A stretch of DNA of 64,000 bases from Paenibacillus sp. USDA918EY (GCF_009870825.1 NZ_WTWY01000002.1:727258-791257), one strand, 5' to 3'; positions 1 through 8,601 are shown, numbered from the stretch's first letter. Numbers and translations are program-made. The notes: a model not told the origin generated them from the sequence alone.

Positions 1-1646
1 TCAGGAAGCACGCCATGAACGGGTATGACATTCCCGACTATATCAACTGTCAGTTTCTGATCCTTTACATAATTTAAAATTACATTGCCAAAGGTAAGTT
101 TATTTTCATATTGACCATCTGAATTATGCATTAACGCTAACTCGCTGACTTTTTTACTGAATTTGTATTCTTTCCCTTGAGCCTTAGCCTTAATTAGCAG
201 ATCATCGCCCTTTTGGCTAACTTCGGTATCTAAATCCGCAAGAATCTCCTCCACACTTTGGATCTTTATTTCCGAAAGGTCGTCCCCGTTTACAATGTGG
301 GCTTCATTCGTATCTAATTCAGTGCCATGTCCGGTAACAAGAATGATAAACGCTTCTTCTTTACCATCACCTGTCAGATCAACATTGTACACCCATGGCT
401 TAGATACACCATCTAGTACTTTCCAACCGAATTCTTTTTGGTCGCCGTTAATGTCCACAATGACTCCATCATTTGTTTCATAAAGCTTAACTTTTCCATT
501 TTCAGAAGAGCTGAGAAGCTTAGATTGCTCTGGTTCTTTTTCAACCGTAAGTTTTACCTCATGATTACCTTGAGATGCAGAATGACTTTTTTCATTTGCA
601 GCTATTTTGGGAGTATTATTGGAAGCCCACGCCGCGGCTGATGTGCTAACGACGGCAATCAAAGATATCGCAGCTATCGTTAGATACAGTGTTTTCTTTT
701 TTAGTTTTTTCGAGTTAAGCATGAACGTTAATCTCCTTTTTAATTGTTTACCGTCACCGGATAAGGACACGCAAAATTGCACGGGTAAGTTCCTTGATCC
801 AGCCATAACGTTCAGGATCGTTTCCCCATAGCGTTTTCGCTCGGCATAGGACATTTCTTTTACGACTTCTGCATCACAAGACAGCTCGCTCCATGTATGT
901 ATGTCCTTGCGAAGCATATGAACCAGGGGATTAAACCAATGAATGGCACTGGCTCCGAGCAGGAATGCCTTCACCCATAAATCCTTCCGTTTTAGATGGA
1001 TCAACTCATGACGGATCACCATGCCCATATCCACGTTCGCGATATTCTCCTGAGGGAGATAAATGGTAGGTTTCCATAGACCGACAAGAACCGGACTCCG
1101 AATTGCGGAGCTATAGGCAAGCCGGACGTTGCTTTTAAGGTCAAGAGCTTCCTTGATGGAGAGGAGCTGTGTAGCTGCTTCGCTGTTCAACGAAACAGTG
1201 GTACGTGTGTGTTCTAGATTCTTTAAAAATCTGCGATAACAATACGTTTGCCATGAGGCAAAAACGATAACCCCGATCGCCCATAGGCAGATGAAGGAAA
1301 GGGCTACAGTTGTCGAAAGGGTCGGTTCCGGCATGAACACTTCCGGCGTGAACGGTTCCGGATGGGACTCTGGAAATGATCCGGGCAGCGCAGGTTGTAC
1401 AGTTGAAGGCACCTCGTTTACATTTGGGACCGTTGTTGTTGTATGGAATGTAAAAAGCGGCGAAATCAACTGTATGCCAAGAACGATGGGGATCAGATAA
1501 AACGCTGCTGCCATTTTACTGAGCCCGTAACGCCATTTTGTAGGGAAGACCTCAGGCAAAAGACACTGCAACAGGAAAATGAAGATCACAACGGTGCTTC
1601 CTGCAAAGGAAAGCGAGACAAGTAGTTCAAGAAGTTTATTCATCAT
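1..1646 (-). CDS. BlaR1/MecR1-like M56 metallopeptidase, 3' end cut by window edge
   Basis: Membrane-embedded zinc protease of the M56 (BlaR1/MecR1) family, which in known members senses a signal outside the cell and triggers cleavage of the BlaI repressor. The open frame runs from a double ATG at 1646 and leaves the window still open at about residue 548. Hydrophobic segments lie near residues 8-30, 45-62 and 112-131; the zinc motif HELIH is at 213-217, followed by ELSCDAE at 254-260, and a last membrane segment lies at about 316-336. The part after that segment contains VDLTGDGKEEAF, an acidic calcium-loop-like stretch, and shows no penicillin-binding SxxK motif in the visible portion. The blaI gene ends 6 bases upstream, so the two are co-transcribed. 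Inference: it answers a signal other than beta-lactams. The first ATG is chosen because the second is only one codon further; ribosome-binding support is weak. Confidence 0.85.
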   Translation of the reverse strand, partial: MMNKLLELLVSLSFAGSTVVIFIFLLQCLLPEVFPTKWRYGLSKMAAAFYLIPIVLGIQLISPLFTFHTTTTVPNVNEVPSTVQPALPGSFPESHPEPFTPEVFMPEPTLSTTVALSFICLWAIGVIVFASWQTYCYRRFLKNLEHTRTTVSLNSEAATQLLSIKEALDLKSNVRLAYSSAIRSPVLVGLWKPTIYLPQENIANVDMGMVIRHELIHLKRKDLWVKAFLLGASAIHWFNPLVHMLRKDIHTWSELSCDAEVVKEMSYAERKRYGETILNVMAGSRNLPVQFCVSLSGDGKQLKRRLTFMLNSKKLKKKTLYLTIAAISLIAVVSTSAAAWASNNTPKIAANEKSHSASQGNHEVKLTVEKEPEQSKLLSSSENGKVKLYETNDGVIVDINGDQKEFGWKVLDGVSKPWVYNVDLTGDGKEEAFIILVTGHGTELDTNEAHIVNGDDLSEIKIQSVEEILADLDTEVSQKGDDLLIKAKAQGKEYKFSKKVSELALMHNSDGQYENKLTFGNVILNYVKDQKLTVDIVGNVIPVHGVLP

Positions 1647-1652
1647 CTGCAC

Positions 1653-2027
1653 CTACTTTTCCGAAAACCATTGCTTCAATTCAGCTATGTCTTCGTCCGA
1701 CAGCTTGTCACCGTCGTACAGCGCAGAAATTAAATTTTTAACTGAACCCTGGTATAGCCCGTTTAATACGTTCTGTGTTTCCCATAGCTTGTAGTCTGCT
1801 CGTGAAAGGCAGGGAGCATAGGAATTGGTCCGGCCATGTCGCGTAGCAAGTAAAGCCCCTTTTTCTACAAGCCTGGATAAAAACGTAGAGATCGTCTGAG
1901 CTTTCCATTCTTTACCCTTGCCAGCGAAAGTTTGCAATAATTCGGTTGAAGTTACCGGTTGCTCGCAACCCCAAATGACTTCCATTAGTTCCAATTCCGT
2001 ATCAGACAATTTTTGAACATGTTTCAC
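1653..2027 (-). CDS. blaI: BlaI/MecI-family transcriptional repressor
   Basis: DNA-binding repressor of 124 residues, the usual size for BlaI/MecI/CopY proteins. The N-terminal winged helix is recognisable from KLSDTELELMEVIW and the recognition region TISTFLSRLVEKG; the C-terminal part is the dimer domain cut by the partner protease in known systems. I start it at the GTG at 2027, which has AGAGGTG seven bases upstream and gives the family's typical start (VKHVQKLSDTE); a longer frame from 2066 has no better ribosome site. It is the first gene of a two-gene unit with the M56 protease. Two perfect-arm dyads upstream match the family operator, so autoregulation is very likely. Confidence 0.92.
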   Translation of the reverse strand: MKHVQKLSDTELELMEVIWGCEQPVTSTELLQTFAGKGKEWKAQTISTFLSRLVEKGALLATRHGRTNSYAPCLSRADYKLWETQNVLNGLYQGSVKNLISALYDGDKLSDEDIAELKQWFSEK

Positions 2028-2072
2028 GGTTGTACACCTCTTTACATTGTTATGCGTCCATAACAAATTCTT

Positions 2073-2125
2073 TTACTACATAGCGTAGTAAATTAAAGTT
2101 ACTACATTCCGTAGTACGTTGTCAA
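2073..2125 (-). promoter_or_regulatory. BlaI-type promoter with two operator dyads
   Basis: Two 19-base dyads lie at 2073-2091 and 2099-2117, each with TTACTAC on the left; the right arm is GTAGTAA in the first and GTAGTAC in the second. They match the known mec/bla operator core TACTACATATGTAGTA. Their centres are 26 bp apart. On the minus strand a -35 TTGACA (2120-2125) and a -10 TAACTT (2096-2101) are separated by 18 bp, so the second dyad fills the promoter spacer and the first covers the start region. This is the expected layout for tight repression of the blaI-blaR1 unit. Confidence 0.88.
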
Positions 2126-2272
2126 GCAAATTCACTTTTAGTCTTGATAATCCTAATGCAATGGGCTGGTTTCCTGGATACAAAAGAAAGAGCGGAGATA
2201 TTGGGACAAGAGTTCTTATTTAATCTTTATAGCGGAAAATATCCATCCAATGTGACCTAGCATCTGGAGATT

Positions 2273-2306
2273 CAAAAAAGGATCTGACTCAGTTAGGTCA
2301 GATCCT
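2273..2306 (-). terminator. Rho-independent terminator after the DUF1259 gene
   Basis: A perfect 10-bp stem (2279-2288 with 2297-2306) and an 8-base loop are followed on the minus strand by six T. It sits about 65 bases past the stop of the DUF1259 gene. Confidence 0.8.
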
Positions 2307-2369
2307 GTCTTATTATAGCTTGGCCGTAAGGCTCTCTCTACCCGTACTTCTGCTAACCAGAGCCTTTTC

Positions 2370-2759
2370 TTAGTGAATTGCATCTAATGCCCGCCGGACT
2401 TTCCTTGCGAACGCAAGCGGTCTATCGACTGCTTCAATATTGATATAAATCAAACGGGGCCGCTCAAATAGCCATTCGTTACGAACGGACGTCACTTTTA
2501 TGCCTTGATTGCGAATCGCTGCGATGAATAGATTGACTTCTTTTTCTAAGAATGCCGCTCTACCTAAACAAAGGGCTCTGCCTGTTCTTTTATTGAAGGA
2601 TTCGAACGAGAACGAAGACGTGACGCGGAATCTTTCCCCCAAAATTGTAGCTTTGATTTGATTTAGATTGATCGTTGAGACGCATTTACCACCGGCAAAG
2701 CCGGGCTGCCCCCCGATAATCCTTGAGAACTGCCCACAAAGCGATCTGCTGCTCGGCAA
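2370..2759 (-). CDS. DUF1259 (LpqO-like) single-domain protein
   Basis: About 129 residues with the sequence pattern of DUF1259 proteins, whose biochemical role is unknown. Family landmarks seen: QFSRIIGG near the start, IKATILGERFRV, LCLGRAAFLEKEVN, then GIKVTSVRNEWLFERPRLIY and PLAFARKVRRAL at the end. In family members I remember, the WLF motif is preceded by HNH; here it is RNE, so a possible metal-binding pair is missing. I start it at TTG 2759, which has GGGGAGG about eight bases upstream; a TTG at 2783 in the same frame has no ribosome site. A clean terminator follows. Family call is from remembered motifs, so moderately sure. Confidence 0.6.
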   Translation of the reverse strand: MPSSRSLCGQFSRIIGGQPGFAGGKCVSTINLNQIKATILGERFRVTSSFSFESFNKRTGRALCLGRAAFLEKEVNLFIAAIRNQGIKVTSVRNEWLFERPRLIYINIEAVDRPLAFARKVRRALDAIH

Positions 2760-2827
2760 CTTCTTTTCCTCCCCTGTTTTCAATTAGGGTATGAGTACAG
2801 GATGAGGGTTGAACCGGCGTATCGCCT

Positions 2828-3292
2828 ATGCGTGATGCAACAATACCTTTTGATGATCGGGAAGAATTAAGGGCAGCGACAACAGACCAACATGTACAAC
2901 TCTTCTTTAATAATTCAATTGCCAATACCATAGTTACAGTAGAAAGTGACTGGTATACGAGGATATCAAAGCAAATCATATTTAGATATTGCTTTGACGA
3001 TGAGGGTTTTGAGCTTTTTGATAAAACAGCTGGCTACTACATCTCTCGTCAAATAGTGAAACCCTTATCAGTTGAAAAATATGAGAATTTGTTGGAGAGA
3101 TTACTCCTAAAAGGAATTGAATTAAGATTCACAACACATTTATATCCGCCTAGGGAAGCAATATTAGCTTCTGAAAGCTTGATTCGTTCCGTCTCAGCTC
3201 AATTTTGTTCTAAACAATATACCCCAGATATCGGATTCTGCAGTTTTGAAGCCTCATTACGTTCTTTAACTCTCCAAGCCTTTGTTCGCTGA
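2828..3292 (+). CDS. DUF6886-like protein, probably N-terminally truncated
   Basis: A 154-residue reading frame divergent from the DUF1259 gene. The middle and C-terminal parts (TIVTVESDWYTRI, GFELFDKTAGYYIS, PLSVEKYENLLERL, GIELRFTTHLYP) resemble DUF6886 proteins of Bacillales, which have no known function. Those proteins normally carry about 45 more residues at the start; here an in-frame stop (TGA at 2810) lies just upstream and I see no matching N-terminal stretch in other frames. No good ribosome site precedes the ATG. It may be a decayed gene rather than a working one. Codon use is more AT-rich than the neighbouring core genes, consistent with acquired DNA. Confidence 0.5.
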   Translation: MRDATIPFDDREELRAATTDQHVQLFFNNSIANTIVTVESDWYTRISKQIIFRYCFDDEGFELFDKTAGYYISRQIVKPLSVEKYENLLERLLLKGIELRFTTHLYPPREAILASESLIRSVSAQFCSKQYTPDIGFCSFEASLRSLTLQAFVR

Positions 3293-3400
3293 AAAATACA
3301 TTCAACAAACGGCGGCGAGTGCATTACTGCGTTAAACTGCCCGTTAGCTTAATAGGATAACTCTACCATATGCATTCGATAAACTCTCTAATATATCCAA

Positions 3401-3426
3401 AAAAAAGTCCCTACGGGGACTTTTTT
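3401..3426. terminator. Two-way terminator hairpin
   Basis: GTCCC (3407-3411) pairs with GGGAC (3416-3420), flanked by six A on the left and six T on the right, so it can end transcripts from either side. It follows the DUF6886-like frame by about 110 bases. Confidence 0.75.
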
Positions 3427-3445
3427 GAGTAACACTTCGCTAACA

Positions 3446-3486
3446 TTAAAGAAAATACTTGCCGTAAAGGCAAGCATTTTCTTTAA
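3446..3486. terminator. Long AT-rich hairpin downstream of tmRNA
   Basis: Eighteen-base arms (3446-3463 and 3469-3486) with one mismatch and a 5-base loop. The outer part is A/T-rich and could work as a terminator in either direction; it lies 38 bases beyond the 3' end of the tmRNA gene and probably ends that transcript. Confidence 0.65.
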
Positions 3487-3523
3487 AGCACACCACAACC
3501 TCATGCGGTTGTGGGTTTATGTA

Positions 3524-3886
3524 TGGAGGCGAGGGGAGTCGAACCCCTGTCCGAAGACAACGCCACATAAGCTTCTACGGGTGTAGTGACAGTTTTGATG
3601 TCACCCTAGAGACTCCCCGTCACCGGATTCCCTTCGGGTCAGCCTGTTTGTCTTCTTCAGCTAGCCGCAGGCGGAGACTAGACAGCGTATCCCACTAAGA
3701 GTGAGCCCTCATCCCGGCACATGGGCGATGCAGAGCGAGAGCACGTCTGCAGGTTATTAAGCTGCGAGAGCGTAGTTGTTTTGTTGTTTGCCAGTTATTA
3801 TTGGCGTTAGCGTTGATGAAGCGGACGCGTCCCCACTACCCGCTACTCATGCTCGAACTGTCCCCGTCGAATCCAAAAACGCCCCC
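3524..3886 (-). ncRNA. ssrA: tmRNA (transfer-messenger RNA)
   Basis: Rescues ribosomes stalled on broken messages, together with SmpB. Seen directly: the 5' half-acceptor GGGGGCG (3880-3886) pairs with CGCCTCC (3525-3531), with discriminator A at 3524 and no encoded CCA; the T-arm GGTTCGACTCC is intact. The resume reading frame encodes GKQQNNYALAA followed by two TAA stops, so with the tRNA-borne alanine the degradation tag is AGKQQNNYALAA, ending in the standard ALAA protease signal. Length is 363 bases, normal for one-piece tmRNA. smpB lies upstream on the same strand, but a separate promoter (4040-4048) precedes ssrA. Confidence 0.97.
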
Positions 3887-4039
3887 TTGTTATAAAGGGC
3901 TTCTTCGGATTAGATGAGCTGCTCTGCAGCACAAGAAGCAATCTAATTCCGCATCCTTTCCCTCCATAAAGAAAGGACGATCAGAAGCAAATTCATTATC
4001 ATGTAAAAGATCGCTGCTTGCGTATCTCTTACATCATTT

Positions 4040-4048
4040 ATTATATCA
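4040..4048 (-). promoter_or_regulatory. Extended -10 promoter for ssrA
   Basis: The minus strand reads TGATATAAT, a TG-extended perfect -10 element. The -35 region 17 bp upstream (GTCATT) is poor, which extended -10 promoters tolerate. A transcript from here would have roughly 145 bases of leader before the mature tmRNA 5' end, to be removed by processing. Confidence 0.6.
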
Positions 4049-4124
4049 CACCATCCGGCCAAAATGACACAGATGATGCAAGGAAACGCAGGTGAAACTT
4101 GCTAAGATTTCGCGTAACAGGCCA

Positions 4125-4607
4125 TTAACGCGCAATTTTCTGCTTTTCGCGCAAAGCACGCTGGATATCGCGCTGCGCATCGCGTTTGGCTGCGGATTCG
4201 CGTTTGTCGTATTGCTTCTTACCGCGGCCGAGGCCTAACAGCAGCTTGGCGTAGCCATTGCGAATGTAGATTTTGAGCGGAACGATCGTGTAGCCTTCCT
4301 GTTTCGTCTGACCCAGCAGCTTGTGGATCTGTTCCTTATGCAGCAGCAGCTTGCGCGCCCGCGTCGGATCGGTCGGATTGTACCGGTTGCCCTGCTCGAA
4401 CGGGCTGATGTGCATGTTGTGAATATGAATTTCCCCATTGCGGATCGTCGCAAACGCATCGCCGATGTTCGCTTTCCCGTTCCGGATCGACTTGATCTCG
4501 GTCCCGGTCAGCACGATGCCGGCTTCGTACGTATCCTCGATGAAATAATCATGGGAAGCTTTCTTGTTCTGGGCCAGTACCTTCCCGTCACTCTTCTTAC
4601 CACCCAT
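4125..4607 (-). CDS. smpB: SsrA-binding protein SmpB
   Basis: Small basic protein that binds tmRNA and delivers it to stalled ribosomes. The 160-residue product has the family signatures [34 protein letters not shown] and [14 protein letters not shown], with the usual lysine/arginine-rich tail that reaches the decoding centre. I start it at the ATG at 4607, because GAGGAG lies about nine bases upstream; an ATG three codons earlier (4616) is too close to that site. It lies between rnr and ssrA, the common Firmicute order, and its product works with both neighbours. Confidence 0.97.
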   Translation of the reverse strand: MGGKKSDGKVLAQNKKASHDYFIEDTYEAGIVLTGTEIKSIRNGKANIGDAFATIRNGEIHIHNMHISPFEQGNRYNPTDPTRARKLLLHKEQIHKLLGQTKQEGYTIVPLKIYIRNGYAKLLLGLGRGKKQYDKRESAAKRDAQRDIQRALREKQKIAR

Positions 4608-4872
4608 GTCATTCACTCCTCACCCATTACAAAATAGCGGACTTCCGGCGACAAACGCCACTCATCATGACGAACGTACCAGAAGTCCATTGTATCAACT
4701 GATTTCGGCAAAATCAAGGCAAAGACGGGGCTTGTCCTTATCCTGCCGAAACCGCCGTCGATAAATCCCCAGTGCCCCAAACAAGCACTCATCGAACGAT
4801 CTTACACAAATTCCTGAAAAAGCTCAACATCGGTTGAAGCTCATTCAAACGGTCCTCACTGGCGTACCGAAC

Positions 4873-7497
4873 TTACTTTTTCTTCTTCCGCACAAAAGCC
4901 GCCGTGCCGTTTTTGCCGGCTCCCTTTTTCTTCTTGCCTTTGCGGAATTGCCAAAAAGCTTCGCCATTGCCTTGCTCGGAGCCGCCGCCTTTGCGTTTGC
5001 CTTCCCCTGAACCGGCGCCTTCGCCGATAAAAATGCCGCTGCCCGACGTTTTCTTCCGGCGTCCGTCTCCTGCTTGCTCGCCTTGTGCCGGCGCTGAGCT
5101 GTAGCCGCCTTTGCCGGAGCCGAAGCCGAACGTCTTCGGCCGGTTGGCCTCGACGCTCTCGCCCGCCGCCGGCCCGCTACCGCCGGCGGCGCCTGCGCCG
5201 CGCTTGCGCTTCCCTGCCCCCGCAGCCTCCCCGGCTGCGGCTGCCCCGCGCTCGCGCTTGCCCGGCCGGGCGGCTTTGCCGCCCCCGGCCTTTATCCCGC
5301 GCCCGCCGCGCTCGCCGCCGCGGGCGCCAAAACCGCCGCCGAAGCTGCGCTCGCGGCGCGGCTTCATGTCCACCATCTCAAAATCGATGGTGTGATCGTC
5401 CATGTTCACCCGTGCCACACGGATTTTCACTTCATCGCCGATGCGGAACACTTTGGAGGTCCGCTCGCCGATCAGCGACATCGAAGCCTCGTCGAAGTGG
5501 TAATAATCGTCCGTCAGCCCGGCCAGTCGGACGAGCCCTTCCACCGTATTCGGCAGCTCGATGAACATGCCGAAGCCGGTCACGCTGCTGATGATGCCTT
5601 CGAACTCTTCGCCGACCTTATCCAGCATGTATTCGGCTTTCTTCAGCTGGTCGGTATCGCGCTCCGCTTCAACGGCAACGCGCTCCCGCTCGGACGAATG
5701 CTGGGCGATGTCCGGCATCCGCGACGCCAGATACTCCTGCCGCTTCTCCGGCAGAATGTTGTTGTTTTCGATCACTTCGCGAATGACCCGGTGGATGACA
5801 AGGTCCGGATAACGGCGGATCGGCGACGTGAAATGCGTATAGAACTCCGCCGCGAGGCCAAAATGGCCCGACATGTCGGCATCGTATTTCGCCTGCTTCA
5901 TCGACCGCAGCATCATCGTGCTGATGACGGTTTGCTCTTTCGTATCCTTGATTTCCTCCAGGAGCGTCTGCAGCGCCCGCGGATGAACGGAGTTGCCTCT
6001 GCCTTTCACGTGGTACCCGAGATTTTCGGCAAACGCAAGGAAGTTTTGCATTTTTTCCGGATCCGGATTATCGTGCACCCGGTAAATGAAAGGCACCTTC
6101 AGCCAGTGGAAATGCTCCGCCACCGTTTCGTTGGCCGCCAGCATAAACTCCTCGATAATTTGTTCGGCGATCGAGCGTTCCCGTTTCACGATATCGACCG
6201 GCTTGCCGTTTTCGTCCACGATGACCTTGGATTCCACAAAATCGAAATCAACCGCGCCGCGGTTCATCCGTCGCGAACGAAGCTTTAAGGCCAGCTCCTT
6301 CATCAACCGGAAATCGTCTACAAGATCCTTGTAGCGTTCCATCAGCTCGGGATCCTCTTCCTCGAGGATTTTGCGCACATTGTTGTAGGTCATCCGTTCT
6401 TTCGTCTTAATGACGCTGGTGAACACGTCATGTTTGACGACCTTCATATGCTCGTCGAATTCCATTTCGCAAGACAGCGTCAGACGGTCCACCTTCGGAT
6501 TCAAGCTGCAAATCCCGTTCGAAAGACGGTGCGGCAGCATCGGAATGACGCGGTCCACGAGATAAACGCTGCAGCCTCTGTTATAGGCTTCCTTGTCCAA
6601 CTCGGACTTCTCCCGCACATAATATCCGACATCCGCGATGTGGACGCCCAAGCGGTAATGCCCGTTTTCCAAACGCTCCACGTTGACGGCATCGTCAAGG
6701 TCTTTGGCGTCCTCGCCGTCGATGGTGACGATGTTTTTGCCGCGCAAATCGCGCCGCCCCTGCTTCAGAATCTCTTCTTCGGTGATCGAATCCGGGGCGT
6801 TCTCCGCTTCGGCCATGACCTCCTCCGGAAAAGCCTCCGGCAGCTGATGCTTGCGGATGATGGACAAAATGTCCACACCCGGATCGTCTTTATGTCCAAG
6901 CACCTCGATGACTTCGCCTTCGGCGGCGGTACGGCCCTCGGGGTAGCTTACGATGCTCACGACAACCTTGTCGCCGTCAACCGCGCCTTTCATCGCTTCC
7001 TTCGGGATGAAAATATCCCGGACGATCCGCTTATCATCCGGCAGCACGAATCCGTACGCTTCATGGCCCTGGAACACGCCCACGACCTGATTCACCGCGC
7101 GGTTGACGATTTTGACGACCTCGCCTTCGAGCTTGCCTCCGGCCGGGCCGCGGGTCGTGATGCGTACCAGCACCGTATCGCCATTCATGCCGCTTGAAAG
7201 GTCATGCGCCCCGATGTAAACATCAGGATGTTCTTTATCCTCAGGAATCAGGAACGCAAAGCCTTTGGCGTGTACTTGAAGCCGTCCGCGCAGAAAATCC
7301 AGCCGTTCCGGCAGGCCGTAGCGCTCCGAACGCGTCATCATAATTCGGCCTTCCTGTTCCAGCTTGTTCAGCATCTTGAGGAATTCCCTGAATTCGGCGC
7401 TGTCCGTAATGCCAAAATGCTTTTCCAGCTCCTGATAGGTCATCGGTTTATAGTCAGGGTCCTGCATCAATTCCAATATCGTTTGTTCCGTTATCAT
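4873..7497 (-). CDS. rnr: Ribonuclease R with long low-complexity basic tail
   Basis: 3'-to-5' exoribonuclease that degrades structured RNA and, in trans-translation, the non-stop message. The 874-residue product has an N-terminal winged-helix domain (about 1-60), cold-shock OB folds (about 65-220), the RNB catalytic domain with the acidic cluster DGEDAKDLDDAV near residues 261-272 and SPIRRYPDLVIHR later, and an S1 domain ending near residue 715. The final 160 or so residues are Gly/Ala/Lys/Arg-rich with GGERGGRG-type repeats and end in RKKKK; this tail is longer than usual. AGGAG precedes the ATG by seven bases. It has its own terminator-separated transcript from secG and sits next to smpB and ssrA. 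Confidence 0.97.
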   Translation of the reverse strand: MITEQTILELMQDPDYKPMTYQELEKHFGITDSAEFREFLKMLNKLEQEGRIMMTRSERYGLPERLDFLRGRLQVHAKGFAFLIPEDKEHPDVYIGAHDLSSGMNGDTVLVRITTRGPAGGKLEGEVVKIVNRAVNQVVGVFQGHEAYGFVLPDDKRIVRDIFIPKEAMKGAVDGDKVVVSIVSYPEGRTAAEGEVIEVLGHKDDPGVDILSIIRKHQLPEAFPEEVMAEAENAPDSITEEEILKQGRRDLRGKNIVTIDGEDAKDLDDAVNVERLENGHYRLGVHIADVGYYVREKSELDKEAYNRGCSVYLVDRVIPMLPHRLSNGICSLNPKVDRLTLSCEMEFDEHMKVVKHDVFTSVIKTKERMTYNNVRKILEEEDPELMERYKDLVDDFRLMKELALKLRSRRMNRGAVDFDFVESKVIVDENGKPVDIVKRERSIAEQIIEEFMLAANETVAEHFHWLKVPFIYRVHDNPDPEKMQNFLAFAENLGYHVKGRGNSVHPRALQTLLEEIKDTKEQTVISTMMLRSMKQAKYDADMSGHFGLAAEFYTHFTSPIRRYPDLVIHRVIREVIENNNILPEKRQEYLASRMPDIAQHSSERERVAVEAERDTDQLKKAEYMLDKVGEEFEGIISSVTGFGMFIELPNTVEGLVRLAGLTDDYYHFDEASMSLIGERTSKVFRIGDEVKIRVARVNMDDHTIDFEMVDMKPRRERSFGGGFGARGGERGGRGIKAGGGKAARPGKRERGAAAAGEAAGAGKRKRGAGAAGGSGPAAGESVEANRPKTFGFGSGKGGYSSAPAQGEQAGDGRRKKTSGSGIFIGEGAGSGEGKRKGGGSEQGNGEAFWQFRKGKKKKGAGKNGTAAFVRKKKK

Positions 7498-7707
7498 CGA
7501 TTATCTCCTCGGTTCGCCTGCAGGAAGGCGTTCCTTCCGCAAGCCTCTGTATGTAATCATTTCAAATCATTTTCCGTATTTATATACACATACCCTAGTA
7601 TACACGGAATTAATCGTTTGCATCCCTGGGCGGCCATGATATATACGCGCGAATCAAGCCTGGGGAAACTTTGGTTCCGGAAAACATTCCCATGGTTCGG
7701 GGATATT

Positions 7708-7747
7708 AAAAAACCCCCGCTCTTCTTCTGAAAGAGCGAAGGGTTTC
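7708..7747 (-). terminator. Rho-independent terminator after secG
   Basis: On the minus strand AAACCC and CGCTCTT pair with AAGAGCG and GGGTTT, followed by six T. It lies 16 bases after the secG stop, so rnr must have its own promoter. Confidence 0.85.
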
Positions 7748-7762
7748 CAAAGTCCGGCTATA

Positions 7763-7996
7763 TCATTTCGCGAATATCGCCACAAGAATGGCCAAAATCA
7801 TGAAGCACGCCGCCACGACGACCGTCACGCGCTGCAGGATCAAGTCCATGCCGCGGGCTTTCGTTTTTCCGAAAAGATGCTCTGCGCCACCGGAGATGGC
7901 ACCGGCCAGTCCTGCGCTTTTCCCTTTTTGCAAAAGAACGATTGCGATCAAAGCGATCGAGAAAATGACGAGCAGTACCTTCAACAAAGTTTCCAT
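7763..7996 (-). CDS. secG: Preprotein translocase subunit SecG
   Basis: Small inner-membrane subunit of the SecYEG channel. The 77-residue product has two membrane helices (about 3-20 and 55-75) joined by the conserved loop [20 protein letters not shown]. Start is the ATG at 7996, with GGGAGG about eight bases upstream; the GTG at 8005 overlaps that ribosome site. It is followed by a terminator and then rnr, the normal Bacillales order. Confidence 0.96.
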   Translation of the reverse strand: METLLKVLLVIFSIALIAIVLLQKGKSAGLAGAISGGAEHLFGKTKARGMDLILQRVTVVVAACFMILAILVAIFAK

Positions 7997-8100
7997 TCGA
8001 TCCACCTCCCAGTGAGCTAAACATCATAAACACCATTCTATATAGGGTGCTGCAAATTTGCTTCTCAAACATTAATTATCGTTCATAAAACAGCATTTTT

Positions 8101-8129
8101 ATTGTACCATAGCCCATTTCCTAAAACAA
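8101..8129 (-). promoter_or_regulatory. SigA-type promoter of secG
   Basis: Minus strand: -35 TTGTTT (8124-8129), 17-bp spacer, -10 TACAAT (8101-8106). It lies about 105 bases upstream of secG. Confidence 0.65.
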
Positions 8130-8204
8130 GGACTCGTATTAAATCAGCTATAATCTAACTTAAAGGGTAGTGGAATCAAAGAACTGAGGGGATGTGTAGT
8201 GAGA

Positions 8205-8550
8205 ATGTCATTACAAAGCCGTAAAGAACCATGCAAGCTATGCAGCAACGGTACCGCAAAGCGAAGAAACGCGAGGAAAAGTCAATGATCATTGATGAAT
8301 TTGTCAGCGTCACTTCGTTTAACCCCAAGTACGTGTTGCAGCAGCTCAATGGCCTTGTACGGCAGCCGAAAGCGAAACTTGACAAGGGAGCCGCGGCACA
8401 AGTACCAAGAGGCCGTAGCCGCGATTCAGATTGTCTAGCGAGCGCTCGACACCCTCTGCTTACCGGCGGATTTTTTTTCATTTGTTGCGCGTATTATTTC
8501 CCGAGTTCAATGTTACACAAAACAAATAATGTTCCATGAATTCACGATGA
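8205..8550 (+). pseudogene. Decayed integrase-type (DDE) transposase, N-terminal remnant
   Basis: Pieces in different frames resemble the start of an rve-type transposase. From 8205 the frame reads MSLQSRKE; after a frameshift MQAMQQRYRKAKKREEK, then IIDEFVSVTSFNPKYVLQQL; after another shift KYQEAVAAIQIV, a stop and RALDTLC. This order (QSRKE, RYRKA, DEF..TTGY-like, KYA-like) is what I remember of the N-terminal DNA-binding part of such elements. No catalytic domain, terminal repeats or target duplication can be seen. It marks the left edge of an accessory patch that separates secG from the glycolytic operon. Confidence 0.65.
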
Positions 8551-8601
8551 CATTTGGTATGATGATGCCCTGTACAAAATGAAGGAAGAATGACACTCAT
8601 T

